A stretch of DNA of 64,000 nt from Nitratireductor mangrovi. Lineage in GTDB: Bacteria > Pseudomonadota > Alphaproteobacteria > Rhizobiales > Rhizobiaceae. This document shows positions 7,501-19,914 of the stretch, in pieces. Below the pieces are notes generated by a model, which was given only the letters and a program-made list of their open reading frames with translations, had not been told where the DNA came from and made no database searches. Numbering within the stretch: the first letter of the stretch is position 1; each line of letters begins with the position of its first letter. Location of the stretch: assembly GCF_007922615.2 (NCBI RefSeq), contig NZ_CP042301.2, positions 2,294,001 to 2,358,000 on the forward strand, in the 5' to 3' direction. The translations under genes and the position numbers were made by a program.

Positions 7501-9384
7501 ACGAAAAAGCCGCTGCTTTGGGCGGCCGATTGGCGCCACCGCGCCTACGCCATGCTGCATCTCGGCATCGACGAGAGCGATCCGGCGCTGATCGAAAAGG
7601 CGCGCCAGGGGCTGGGTGAGGTACTGGCTGTTCTCTCACCTGACGAACATCCATCCGAATGGGCTTACGCCAAGGTCCATGACGCCGATGCACTGCGAAA
7701 ACTCGGAGACCTCAAGCGCGACGAAGGCCTGGTGGAACAGGCACTCACCGCCTATCGCGAGGCGCTGGCTCGTGTGCCGGCGGACAAAAGCTTGCGGGTA
7801 GCGGAGATCCTCGACCAGATCGGCGGCGCGCTGAGCCTGCTCGGCTCGATGCGGCAGGACGCCAACCTCTTCCGACAGGCCATCGAAACCCTCGACAGGG
7901 CGATCGCGCAGCGTCCGCGCGACAAGGTTCTGCGGGCGTGGGCCGAGTCACAATTCAGTCGCGCCAATGCCTACGACAACCTTTCTCGGGTCGAGCACAA
8001 CGTCGAGCACGTGGACCAGGCGCTGGAAGGCTACAGCGCCGCGCTCGACGGGTATTCCAGAGAAAGCGATCCGCGCGACTGGGCCTATATCCAGCGCCAG
8101 ATCGGTAACCTTCTGTCCGACGTGCGTGACGACGAGGGTGCGGCCGAGGCGTTCCGCGCCGGCCTCGACGCCCTGCCCCCCGATCGCGACCCGGCGCTCT
8201 ACGCCGAACTTCGCCACCGCTACGCCGTGGCGCTCAAGTACGCTGCCCTGGGCGACATCGCAAAACTCGCCGATGCGGCGAAGGAACTGCGCGCCCTGCT
8301 CGCCGGCGACCTGCTTGCCGATGCCAACAGGCCGAAGATTCATTACGAACTCGGCCAGGCACTGCTGACGATTGCCAAGGCTCGCAACGATGCCGCCATG
8401 ATGGTTGACGCCGCCGGCCATCTCGAACTGGCGGCTGCCGGGTACGCGCCGGAGCCTGACGTAATCTACTCATGGGGTGCGGCCCATTACGGGCTCGCCG
8501 AGGCAGCCTTCTTCCTTGGCCAGCGCGAGAACGGTACCGAACGCCTCGAACAGGCGGCGGCCGCCTACAAGACTCTCTCCGCGCACCTGCCGCCGCGATG
8601 GCACGACGGCGACAAGGCCGAAATCTTGATGAAGGCCGGCAACGTGCAGCGCCTGCTCGCCGCCCGCGGCGCTGATCCGGAGCGCCTCGACGCCGCGCTC
8701 GCCTTTTACCGGCGCGGCCTTGAATTCGCCGGCCGCGGTTCGCTGCCAGAGCTTTGGGCCGACCTCACCCTCAACATCGCCGCGATCGAGAAGAGCAACG
8801 GCACAGCTGCCGCCGGGACGGAAGTGCTGAGGCGTGCCGCCGGGCTCTACCGCGCCGGGCTGGAAACGCTTGATCCCGCCGCCAGGCGTCACGACTGGGG
8901 CCTGGCTCAGCAGCACCTTGGCGAAACCCTGTCGCTGATCGGCGAGCGTGACGGCGATCTCGATGCGCTGCTCGCCGCTGCCGAACATATGGGAAAGGCC
9001 GCCACGGTCTTCACCCGCGACGCCACCCCCGACCGCTGGGCGCTCAATGCCAATACCCATGGCTGGTCGCTGATCCTCGCCGGTCGCCGGGGCGGCGGCG
9101 CGGAGCTTTATGAACGTGCGATTGCTCTCTTGCGAGACGCCGTCGCCGTTCACCACGAACTCGCCGACATGCGCAATGTCGGCTTTGCCGAGGACAGCCT
9201 GTGCCTGGCGCTGGTCGAACTCGGCAAGGCGCGGGGCGACCGCGCCATGGTCGAGGAAGGTCTCGCCGTCTGCGACGACGCCATCGCCCATCTGCGCGAA
9301 AACGGCCATGCCGGCGTCGCCGAAGGCACTCTGGCCCATGTCGCGCTCGGCCGCTCGCTGCTCGCTGAGTTGCCGGCCGAATAG
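4558..9384 (+). CDS. exported caspase-family (C14) protease fused to a long TPR array
   Basis: A 1608-aa protein. Residues 1-32 form a signal peptide ending ALAA. Residues about 35-290 form a caspase p20-like domain with the catalytic His in YYAGHGIEAGG (H109) and Cys in LLLDACRDNP (C160), both intact. A coiled segment follows (about 370-440), and then roughly 1100 residues of degenerate TPR-like repeats recur with a WA..Q..LG core (for example near 6360, 6810, 7240, 7380, 8080 and 8900). Bacterial caspase-TPR proteins of this kind (orthocaspases) are known, though substrates are mostly unknown. The start is the TTG at 4558, 8 bp after GGAG; the ATG at 4567 is an alternative. It is probably monocistronic. 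Confidence 0.88.
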   Translation: MLRMGLKWCGGTAVLAFALLLAVALAPRALAADPLSGVALVIGNGDYAHLPALANPEDDADAVEELLSDLGFDSVRRTDRDAEDLARDLDRFVEDAAEADVAVLYYAGHGIEAGGENFLVPIDADLSALEAASERLVPLSEVLARLRETVPVTILLLDACRDNPFPPGATLKLAAGAEPLPISAGGLAETRGARALSASDDAENFGVVIGFAAEPGKPALDGQPGEHSPYAAALTRHLAAMAGEEFGTVMRMVAEEVYLKTSGRQRPWVNESLRRLLFFGETPAPLAGPEGEILAERRQLLVTIAALPDFERRQVERVAADGGVPMDGVYAMLKALGSNAPDDPAELDAVLRRQAEQLKAFLAERRIIENPDPELARLAALTDHAVAEGAIAAARRLRGEVDRRIDELSAVIEREEDLIRARRTEFAAEYARSAEISALVFDHGEAARYYARAADQVARWDDTLALSYRLREVEERIRRGRVSGDRESLELAAALARDLVAETRHAPQQSAEARLALAGAFYAIAVREPGTAGLAPVTALIRQSLDALPAGRSRALAYQRIGDIELEIGTRGGRDDAALDRAITAYRQALREVDAEHDAREWADIQLNLASTLLQRALADIDVDLVREGIAALEAARAIYNRADDPVGRARVQFSLGAATVALPFIERHRQGEELVDSERRQAFRQVIAMLRAGIADVPRDRFPAAWANQHFIFAQAMVDEAVQAAPGELAEAIRSLELALEVWTRASHPLNWANAQEQLAFARKRIGNDSRDVPTLRQAAKAFEAALTVFGADSAPSRRVSVQIELGRTLMDIAALTDDPADEALAVAAHRDALGDVGDTASAADTHSLRHNLGMALTDLGLARSDPAPLLEAIGSFEAALAAISREADPARWANTQNSLGIAYLARGETFGEADALAHAIEAFHAALETYDQTQNPEEWARVQSNLGNTHRVIGERTGSRDALLAAVEAYEAAGTARTRTKKPLLWAADWRHRAYAMLHLGIDESDPALIEKARQGLGEVLAVLSPDEHPSEWAYAKVHDADALRKLGDLKRDEGLVEQALTAYREALARVPADKSLRVAEILDQIGGALSLLGSMRQDANLFRQAIETLDRAIAQRPRDKVLRAWAESQFSRANAYDNLSRVEHNVEHVDQALEGYSAALDGYSRESDPRDWAYIQRQIGNLLSDVRDDEGAAEAFRAGLDALPPDRDPALYAELRHRYAVALKYAALGDIAKLADAAKELRALLAGDLLADANRPKIHYELGQALLTIAKARNDAAMMVDAAGHLELAAAGYAPEPDVIYSWGAAHYGLAEAAFFLGQRENGTERLEQAAAAYKTLSAHLPPRWHDGDKAEILMKAGNVQRLLAARGADPERLDAALAFYRRGLEFAGRGSLPELWADLTLNIAAIEKSNGTAAAGTEVLRRAAGLYRAGLETLDPAARRHDWGLAQQHLGETLSLIGERDGDLDALLAAAEHMGKAATVFTRDATPDRWALNANTHGWSLILAGRRGGGAELYERAIALLRDAVAVHHELADMRNVGFAEDSLCLALVELGKARGDRAMVEEGLAVCDDAIAHLRENGHAGVAEGTLAHVALGRSLLAELPAE

Positions 9385-9521
9385 CGGAGCCACGCGGTTC
9401 GCAGGCTGGCGGCAAACTTTCCCTGGCAGATAATCGCTTTCGATGTCGAAATCCGCTTCACCCGCTCGTCGTGTTGTCGAAACCGGCCTTTGCCGGCAAC
9501 CCGCGACGCAAGGAGTTCGAC

Positions 9522-10208
9522 ATGCGACGCATCATCGCATCCACTTTCCTCAGCCTCGACGGCGTCATGCAGGCGCCAGGCGGCCCCGAGGAAGATCCCT
9601 CCGGCGGTTTCGCCTTTGGCGGCTGGCTGGCGCCCTTCTGGGACGACACGCTCGGCGACGCCATCGGCGCGATCTTCGAACAGCCCTTCGACCTGCTGCT
9701 CGGCCGGCGCACCTACGATATCTTCGCCGCCTACTGGCCCTATGTCGATGTCGATCCGGCCTCGCCCACCTTCGATGAACCCAATGCCGGGATTGCCGGG
9801 GCCTTCAACCGCGCCACCAAATATGTCGCCACCCATCGTCCCGCTTCGCTCGGCTGGGAAAACAGCCGCGGCCTCGGTGAGGATGTCGTCGCCACCTTGC
9901 GCGACCTCCGGAAGGAGGACGGCCCGCAACTACTCATCCAGGGATCGAGCGAGCTGGTGCAGACGCTGCTCGCCGCCGGCCTCATCGACGAAATCACCCT
10001 GTTCGTCTTCCCCGTCCTGCTCGGCCGCGGCAAGCGCCTGTTCGGCGACGGCGCCGTTCCCGGCGCCTTCCACCTGACCTCGTCAAGAACCTCCTCGACC
10101 GGCGGCATCGTCGCCACCTATCAGCGCGCTGGCGACGTGGGCACCGGTTCTTTCGCGGCCGAGACCCCGAGCGAGGCCGAACGCGAACGCCGCAGCCAGC
10201 TCCGCTGA
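9522..10208 (+). CDS. dihydrofolate reductase-family (RibD C-terminal-like) protein
   Basis: A 228-aa protein of the YyaP/YwjB-like DHFR family. The typical blocks are present: STFLSLDGVMQAPGG at the N-terminus, LLGRRTYDIFAAYWP, FNRATKYVATH, LLIQGSSELVQTLLAAGLIDE, and VFPVLLGRGKRLFGDG near the C-terminus. These proteins are NADPH-dependent reductases of mostly unknown substrate. The start at 9522 follows AAGGAG with 6 bp spacing; the open frame from 9471 has no such signal. A decayed copy of the same family lies immediately downstream. Confidence 0.85.
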   Translation: MRRIIASTFLSLDGVMQAPGGPEEDPSGGFAFGGWLAPFWDDTLGDAIGAIFEQPFDLLLGRRTYDIFAAYWPYVDVDPASPTFDEPNAGIAGAFNRATKYVATHRPASLGWENSRGLGEDVVATLRDLRKEDGPQLLIQGSSELVQTLLAAGLIDEITLFVFPVLLGRGKRLFGDGAVPGAFHLTSSRTSSTGGIVATYQRAGDVGTGSFAAETPSEAERERRSQLR

Positions 10209-10254
10209 CCGGCCTTCGCCAGCACGCACTCCAACCAGCAAACGGAAGCCACCC

Positions 10255-10677
10255 ATGACCGGCAGGATCGTCACCACCCAGTACATCTCGCTCGATGGCG
10301 TCATCGAGGATCCCGTCGGCATGCAAGGCTCCGGCCTTGGCGACTGGACCGGGCCGTTCACATGAGGGCCGGACGGCGACGCCTTCAAGCACCGGGAACT
10401 TCTCGACGCGAAAGCCCTGCTCTTCGGCCGGCGCACCTATGACGCCTTCGCCGCCGTCTGGCCCGAGGTCGACGACGAGGCCGGTTATGCCAGGCGCATG
10501 AACGCGTTGCCCAAATACGTCGCCTCGCGCACCCTCGAGAAGGCCCGCTGGCACAATACGCTCGGCCGCGGCATCAGGCTGTTTCCCGATGGCTTGGCAA
10601 CAACGCTGTCGCTCGCCGAATGCCGCCCGTTCGGCGACGGCATCGTGCTCTTGCGCTACCTTTCGCGCCCGCGCTGA
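10255..10677 (+). pseudogene. decayed second DHFR-family gene
   Basis: Translation from the ATG at 10255 gives a start typical of the DHFR-like family (TTQYISLDGVIEDPVG). It then meets an in-frame TGA at 10363-10365 and resumes in the same frame with LLFGRRTYDAFAAVWP, MNALPKYVASRTLEKARWHN, and LGRGIRLFPDG through to a TGA at 10675. Compared with the intact neighbour, the stretch between the WHN block and LGRG (which should carry the LLIQGSSELV-type segment, roughly 60 residues) is missing. One nonsense codon plus one in-frame deletion makes it a pseudogene. It begins 46 bp after the intact paralogue, so it looks like one half of a tandem pair that has been lost. Confidence 0.85.
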
Positions 10678-10869
10678 GCCCTTTTTCGCGACGGCCGAAC
10701 CGCCCCCCGCGCGTCGACGGCTCCGAACTGTTGCCATGACGACACGCAGGCCGCCGCGTGTCACGCCACGTGCCCAGCCGCGCGGCACGGGGGATGACAC
10801 CGGCCCCGGCCATCGCCTACAAATTGCTTCCGTCTGCCCGCGCCAGCCGGGCGCTCCACGAGGCCATCG

Positions 10870-12225
10870 ATGCTGCGAACCCGATTCCTCGCGCTCGCCG
10901 CGATCCTGCTGCTGCCCTTCGCGCCGGCCCCGGCACGCGCCGAGCCGGCGGCCGAGGTCGCCGCGCCTTCGGTGGTGGCGACGGTGCGCGGCCTCGCGGC
11001 GACCGATCTGCTCAACATCCGCGCCACCGCCTCGCCTTTCGGCCTCGTGCTTGGCCGCCTGCCCAACGGCACCGAGGTTCGGCGCTTCGAGTGCGGCAAC
11101 TTCAAGGGTTACGACTGGTGCAAGATCGTGGCGCTCGACGCCGACGGCCTGACCGGCTGGACGCCGGCGCGCTACCTCTTCGTCTCCGAGGAAGACGCCG
11201 CCGCCGCGCGCGAGGCGGCCGGCAACGCCAACCTGCCCGCCGACACGACAGAGGAGGCTCCAGCCGAAGAGGCGACGCTGGCCTCCGCCGACAACGAGCC
11301 TGGCCGGGACACGGCGGACGAGGTGCCACCGGCCACAGAGGAGAAAAACGCCGGCGGCAAGCCGGTGGACGCGGCCTCCGGTTCGATCCTGGTCTCGGCG
11401 CTGGAAGCGCGTCTTGCCACCGACGGCGCCCTTGCCTTCCACGGCCGGCGCGAGCGCGAGAAGCTGGAGGCGGCGGAAACCGCGCTGCTGGTCGCCATGG
11501 CCGCCCCCGGGAACCCGCTTGCCGGCGCCGTCTTCACGCCCGGCGACGAGACCGTAGCGCCGGCGCCCGTGCCCGATCCGGAAGCCACGCTGTCCGCCGA
11601 CCTTGTCGTACTGCCGAGCCCGTCGCCGCGCCGCCCCGCAGCGCCCATCGAAGCGCCGCAGCCCGCCGAGGAACCGGCGGCTGGCGAAAGTGCGCCGGCC
11701 GAGGACGCGGTCGCCACCGCGCCCGTGGAGGACACCGAAGACCCCGCCAAATCCGCCCCGCAGATCATGGCCCTGGCGGCGGCAGCCGAGCTTCCCGCCC
11801 CGCAACCCGACACACCGTCCGGACCGGTGGCCGGCGATCTCGTGCCGGCCGAGGAGACGGCGGCCGGCGGCCTGCCGATCCTTTCCGCGGCGCCGCCGCC
11901 CGAGATCGACCCGGTGGTCGTCGGCAAGGCCGACCCTTCGCCCGTCGTTTATGACGACATCGCCGAGGTGCCGTGCGCGCGCTATTTCGGCCAGCCCATG
12001 ACCACCTGCAAGGTCGGCATCGTGCGCCGCGGCGACGGCGCCGCCGACGTCACCGTTTTGTGGTTCGACGGCGGCGCGCGCACCATCCGCTTCCGCGACG
12101 GCAAGCCGCAAGGCTCCGACGCCCGCGCCGAGCTGCGCTATTCGCGCGAGGCAACGCTCAACATGATCCGCGTCGGCGAATATGAGCGCTTCGAAATCCG
12201 GGACGACGTCGCCTTCGGCGGCTGA
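10870..12225 (+). CDS. exported SH3-domain protein with Ala/Pro/Glu-rich linker
   Basis: A 451-aa protein with a signal peptide (residues 1-24, ending ARA). A bacterial SH3 domain spans about residues 36-105 (LLNIRATASPFGLVLGRLPNGTEV ... CKIVALDADGLTGWTPARYL). About 220 residues of Ala/Pro/Glu-rich low-complexity linker follow, then a conserved-looking C-terminal domain (about 335-448) with two Cys (VPCARYFGQPMTTCKVG). SH3b domains often bind cell-wall peptides, so a periplasmic or wall-associated role is likely. The C-terminal domain was not recognised. Confidence 0.75.
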   Translation: MLRTRFLALAAILLLPFAPAPARAEPAAEVAAPSVVATVRGLAATDLLNIRATASPFGLVLGRLPNGTEVRRFECGNFKGYDWCKIVALDADGLTGWTPARYLFVSEEDAAAAREAAGNANLPADTTEEAPAEEATLASADNEPGRDTADEVPPATEEKNAGGKPVDAASGSILVSALEARLATDGALAFHGRREREKLEAAETALLVAMAAPGNPLAGAVFTPGDETVAPAPVPDPEATLSADLVVLPSPSPRRPAAPIEAPQPAEEPAAGESAPAEDAVATAPVEDTEDPAKSAPQIMALAAAAELPAPQPDTPSGPVAGDLVPAEETAAGGLPILSAAPPPEIDPVVVGKADPSPVVYDDIAEVPCARYFGQPMTTCKVGIVRRGDGAADVTVLWFDGGARTIRFRDGKPQGSDARAELRYSREATLNMIRVGEYERFEIRDDVAFGG

Positions 12226-12249
12226 GACGCCGCGGGCCGCCCGATCTGA

Positions 12250-12894
12250 TCAGCGCCTGGCCGCTTCCACAAAGGCGGGCGCTGACCGCAGCAGCGCTTC
12301 GGCCTCACCGACCATGCGCGCCAGGATATCGCCCGCCGGTTCGCGCCGCGCAACCAGGCCGACCCCTTCCCCGACGATGACGGCAGCGGTGTCGAAATCG
12401 CCCCTGGCCGCAGCCTCGGCGTAGCGCTGGCGCGCCGCCGCCCCCTCGCCTCTCAAACCATCGATGTCGCCCGCCCAGCGGTCGGAAAAGCCGTTGCGCA
12501 ACGTCCTGATGTTCCAGCCGTCGGGCCAGTCGAGCCCGCGGGCGATGTCGAACACCGAACTGCGCAGCGTATCGTCGCCCGACGCGGCGGTGGCGACCGC
12601 CTTCGCGCCCTCGGGCGACAGCGCCTCGTCGCTGGCAAAAAACGCCGTCCCGCACAAAACCCCGGCGGCCCCCAGCATCAACGCCGCCGCGAGCCCGCGG
12701 CCGTCGGCAATACCGCCCGCCGCGACCACCGGCACCGCGCCGGCGATATCCACCACCGCCGGCACCAGCGGCAAGGTCGCCCGGCGGCCGCCATGGCCGC
12801 CCGCCTCGGTGCCTTGTGCCACGATGACATCGGCGCCCTCACCGAGCGCCGCGCGCGCCTGCTCCACCGTCTGCACCTGAAGGAAGGTGCGGCA
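12250..12894 (-). pseudogene. nitronate monooxygenase, N-terminal half missing
   Basis: The last ~215 residues of a nitronate monooxygenase (2-nitropropane dioxygenase family) are intact and in frame. They include the FMN-binding blocks GADVIVAQGTEAGGHGG, VVAAGGIADGRGLAAAL and MLGAAGVLCGTAF. Upstream of FLQVQTVEQARAALG the homology stops near 12894. The frame then runs antisense into the restriction-modification gene and no longer looks like this family. Full-length enzymes are about 320 residues, so roughly 100 N-terminal residues are gone. I found no N-terminal fragment on the far side of the RM gene. The loss therefore looks like an insertion with deletion, and the remnant should not be functional. 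Confidence 0.8.
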
Positions 12895-12967
12895 TTGACA
12901 CCAAAACCTGTCAGGAACCTGATCTAACCTGCCGACACCGGTTTTTGAATTTGCTAGGTAGGCAGCT

Positions 12968-15900
12968 ATGAACCTGTTCATGGCAGCCGGAGTTGATCTC
13001 CCCTCCTCGGGCAACGGCGGCAAGCGCGCGGCAACGCGCGTGGCCCATGTGCCGCTGTTTGTCGCCAAGGCCCTTGACGATGCGCTTGCCAAAAAGGCGC
13101 TTGCGCCTGCGGACGAGCAGGTTGCCCGCGCGGAACGTTATGCGCGCAACATCAAGAGCGAGGCGTTTCAGAAGCAGAAGGAAACCGCCGTTCGCAACGC
13201 CTTCTTCGACGACATCCTGAAGGGCGTTCTCGGCTATCGGGATTTCTCCGGCGATTCGGAATACAGCCTCGTCTACGAGCATCCCCTGCGCGGCAAGGCG
13301 GTGGATGCCGCGCTCGGCCGTTTTTTCCCAACCGGCGAAGGAAACCGTATCTTCGCGCCCTTCGAGATGAAGGGTCCCGACACGCCCGATCTCGACAAGA
13401 TCATGCCGGGGCGCGGCATAAGCCCGGTTCAGCAGGCGTGGGACTACGCGGCGGACGTGCCGGGGGCCAAATGGGTTCTGGTCTCCAACTGCCTGGAAAT
13501 CCGCCTTTACCGATTCGGGCGCGGTCGCGAGAACTACGAGCGTTTCGACCTGTCGCGCCTTGACGAGCCGGGCCAGCTCAAGCGGCTGCTGCTTCTGTTG
13601 GAGGCGAGGCGCTTTCTTGAGGGCGAAGCCGAGGAATTGCTCCGCTCGTCGGACGCGGCCCTCAAGGAAGTCACCGATGATCTTTATGACGAGTATGGCC
13701 AGCTTCGCGGTGAACTTGTCGCCTTCCTGAAGGACTCGGCCGACGGCCCGAAGCTGGATCATTTTCAGGCGATCGAGACGGCGCAGAAGCTGCTCGACCG
13801 GGTCATCTTCATCGCCTTTGCCTCGGGCAACGGCATGCTGCCCAAGACGATCTTCCAGCGCGCGGTGAGTCAGAAGAACGATTTCGATCCCCAGCCTGTC
13901 TGGCAGAACGTAAACCGTGTCTTTCGCTGGGTGGACAAGGGCAATCCCAGCTCGAATCCGCAAAACGATGTCTGGCCCTACAATGGTGGGCTGTTTGCCG
14001 AAGACCCCGTGGCCGATTCCGTGGTTCTACCCGATCATCTGGCCGAGCAGATGGCCGGTCTGCTCGAATGGGACTATGGGCAGGAAGTCTCGGTCAATGT
14101 CCTCGGCCACATCTTCGAGCAGTCGATCAGCGACATCGAGAAGCTGCGCGGCGACCAGCCTGCCGTTTCGAAACGCAAGCGCGAAGGCGTCATCTATACG
14201 CCCGACCACATTACCCGCTTTCTGGCCGACCACACGATAGGCCGCACGCTTCGCGAGATGTTCGACCGCCTGCTCAAGGAAAAGGCGGGTCTGGACGGAC
14301 CAGACGAAGAAGGCGAATACGCTTGGACAGAGGAGCAGGAGCGCTCTGTCTGGACGGCCTATCTGGACGAACTCCGCGGCCTCACGATTGTCGACCCAGC
14401 CTGCGGCTCCGGCGCTTTCCTGATCGCGGCCTTCGACCTTCTCGCAGCCGAATATCGCCGCGTCACGCAGCGCCTCGACGATCTCGAAGTCGAGACGGAT
14501 TTCGACGTCTACGACGAAATCCTGTCTAGGAACCTTTACGGCGTCGATCTCAACGTAGAATCGGCCGAGATCACCCGCCTCGCCCTATGGCTGAAGACCG
14601 CACGCCGTCAGCACCGGCTCGCCAAACTCGACGAGACGATCCGCGACGGCAACAGCCTGATCGACGACCCAAAAGCCGAGGACCGGCCGTTCGACTGGAA
14701 GACAGCCTTCCCGGATATCTTCGCCAACGGCGGTTTCGACATCGTCATCGGCAACCCGCCCTATGTCCGTATGGAGCATCTCAAGCCGGTCAAGCCGTGG
14801 CTGGCGAAGCACTACAAGGTCGCCGACGAACGCACCGACCTGTCCGCCTATTTCTTCGAGAAGGGCGTGTCGCTGCTCAAACCCGGCGGCCGCCTCGGTT
14901 TTATCTCCACGTCGAGCTTCTTCCGCGCCGGTTATGGCGAGAAGTTGCGCCTGCTCCTGTCGGAATATACCGACATAGAGGCGGTCATCGACTTCGGCGA
15001 CGTGCAGATATTCGAGGGCGTGACGACCTATCCGGCCATCGTGACGGCGAGAAAGAAGGCCGGGATCGGTGTCCCGGACGCGCAAAGCGGCAGCCTTTCC
15101 TATCTCAATATCGGCGACACGCTGCCGCCCGACCTTGGCCAGACATTCACCGAGAAGGCGGCCGCCATGCCGCGCGCGCGACTCGGCGGTCGCTCGTGGC
15201 AATTCGAGGACGACGCGCTCGCCGCCCTGCGCGCCAAGATCGTCAACGGCAGAAAGACGCTCGGCGAGGTCTATGGCGCGCCGCTTTACGGCATCAAGAC
15301 CGGCCTCAACGAGGCTTTCGTCATCGACACGCCGACGCGCGACCGGCTGGTGGCGGCTGACCCGAAGTCGGCAGAACTGCTCAAGCCCTTCCTCAAGGGC
15401 GAGAACATCAAGCGCTGGCAGGTCGAGCCGGAAGGGCTGTGGCTCATCAACACCCCCAGGGGCAAGGTGGACATCGAAGCATATCCCGCGATCCGCGACT
15501 GGCTGCTGCCGTTCAGGGACAGGCTGGAAGCCCGCGCGACGAAGCAGGAATGGTGGGAGTTGCAACAGGCGCAACTGGCGTATCAGCCGAAACTTGCGGA
15601 GCCCAAGATTTCATATCCGCATTTTCAGAATGAGCGAATGTTCTCACTCGAACTGACCGGCGCGTTCTCAAATGATAAATCGTACTTTGTGCCGTCAGAT
15701 GACCAGCAATTGCTCGCGTTCCTGAATTCTCGCCTTGCCTGGTGGTACCTTACCGCTATTTCACCAGCTGTGCGCAACGGTTGGCATGAAATGCGCGTTC
15801 AGTATGTCGAGACGCTTCCGATAGTCTCATGGGACGAAAGACTTAAAGCGTTGTCAGCAGATGCCTCGCGGCTTGCAGGAGCGCGATTGAGTTGTGAGCT

Positions 15901-16213
15901 TGCATTCACTCACCGCTTCCTCACTGACCTCGCCGCCCCCGGCTCCAAACTCTCCCGCAAGCTGGAGAACTTCCACGAACTCGACTTCAACGAGTTCCGC
16001 GCCGAGGTGAAGCGGGCGTTGAAGGCGGAGATCCCGGTCAAGGAGCGCGCCGGCTGGGAGGCGCTGCATGCGGAGGCCAGCGCCGAGGTCAACCGCCTGA
16101 CGGCCGGGATCGAAGCCGCCGAGCGTGAAATCGACCGTCTCGTCTACAAGGCGTTCGACCTCACGCCCGACGAAATCGAACTGCTGGAAAAGTCTCTGGA
16201 AGGGCAGGTTTGA
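12968..16213 (+). CDS. type IIG restriction-modification enzyme (Eco57I-like)
   Basis: A 1081-aa single-chain restriction endonuclease and adenine methyltransferase. The N-terminal nuclease region has a PD-(D/E)XK-like D113 ... E133-M-K135 pattern (FEMKG). SAM motif I is DPACGSGAF near residue 476, and motif IV is NPPY at 596-599. A TaqI-like C-terminal target-recognition region starts around residue 760 (KTGLNEAFVID, FLKGENIKRW) and ends with a coiled tail. Type IIG enzymes methylate and cut with one polypeptide, so no partner gene is needed and none is present. It starts right after the truncated nitronate monooxygenase and ends 209 bp before carB. The start at 12968 has only a weak AGGTAGG; the ATG at 12980 is an alternative. 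Confidence 0.88.
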   Translation: MNLFMAAGVDLPSSGNGGKRAATRVAHVPLFVAKALDDALAKKALAPADEQVARAERYARNIKSEAFQKQKETAVRNAFFDDILKGVLGYRDFSGDSEYSLVYEHPLRGKAVDAALGRFFPTGEGNRIFAPFEMKGPDTPDLDKIMPGRGISPVQQAWDYAADVPGAKWVLVSNCLEIRLYRFGRGRENYERFDLSRLDEPGQLKRLLLLLEARRFLEGEAEELLRSSDAALKEVTDDLYDEYGQLRGELVAFLKDSADGPKLDHFQAIETAQKLLDRVIFIAFASGNGMLPKTIFQRAVSQKNDFDPQPVWQNVNRVFRWVDKGNPSSNPQNDVWPYNGGLFAEDPVADSVVLPDHLAEQMAGLLEWDYGQEVSVNVLGHIFEQSISDIEKLRGDQPAVSKRKREGVIYTPDHITRFLADHTIGRTLREMFDRLLKEKAGLDGPDEEGEYAWTEEQERSVWTAYLDELRGLTIVDPACGSGAFLIAAFDLLAAEYRRVTQRLDDLEVETDFDVYDEILSRNLYGVDLNVESAEITRLALWLKTARRQHRLAKLDETIRDGNSLIDDPKAEDRPFDWKTAFPDIFANGGFDIVIGNPPYVRMEHLKPVKPWLAKHYKVADERTDLSAYFFEKGVSLLKPGGRLGFISTSSFFRAGYGEKLRLLLSEYTDIEAVIDFGDVQIFEGVTTYPAIVTARKKAGIGVPDAQSGSLSYLNIGDTLPPDLGQTFTEKAAAMPRARLGGRSWQFEDDALAALRAKIVNGRKTLGEVYGAPLYGIKTGLNEAFVIDTPTRDRLVAADPKSAELLKPFLKGENIKRWQVEPEGLWLINTPRGKVDIEAYPAIRDWLLPFRDRLEARATKQEWWELQQAQLAYQPKLAEPKISYPHFQNERMFSLELTGAFSNDKSYFVPSDDQQLLAFLNSRLAWWYLTAISPAVRNGWHEMRVQYVETLPIVSWDERLKALSADASRLAGARLSCELAFTHRFLTDLAAPGSKLSRKLENFHELDFNEFRAEVKRALKAEIPVKERAGWEALHAEASAEVNRLTAGIEAAEREIDRLVYKAFDLTPDEIELLEKSLEGQV

Positions 16214-16344
16214 AACCCGTAAATTTACTGGGTACCTGCGTCCATGGGTACGGCGGCACTTGCCCGCACCGCAAGGGGTTCCCTACCCGCCTTCCTTCCC
16301 CTATAGAGCGCGCCTAGCCTGACATTCCGAAGATCGTCGCGCGG

Positions 16345-16399
16345 GGCCTTCTCCCCTTGTGGGAGAAGGTGGCTGAGCGCGGCGAAGTCGGATGAGGGG
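16345..16399. repeat. RIME-like palindromic intergenic repeat
   Basis: A 9-bp perfect stem, CCTTCTCCC at 16347-16355 with GGGAGAAGG at 16361-16369, is followed by GGCTGAGCGC and a GTCGGATGAGGGG tail. This resembles the rhizobial RIME-type intergenic elements as I remember them. It lies immediately upstream of carB, between the restriction-modification gene and the carB start. The family name is from memory and was not checked. Confidence 0.6.
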
Positions 16400-16422
16400 T
16401 AACGCAACCAACGGATGCCTCC

Positions 16423-19902
<3,480 letters not shown>

Positions 19903-19914
19903 GCCTCAGCGCTC

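Noticed and set aside
4645..7560. Long minus-strand open frame of 971 codons
   Set aside because: It is antisense to the caspase-TPR gene, with low-complexity Arg/Gly content and no recognisable domain; it is a shadow of high-GC coding bias.
10363..10365. In-frame TGA as selenocysteine
   Set aside because: The codon is not at a catalytic Cys position and there is no SECIS-like hairpin; the frame also has a large deletion, so it is a pseudogene.
12895..12967. Target-site duplication at the RM island ends
   Set aside because: Comparing the bases after 12895 with those after 16213 gave no direct repeat longer than chance.
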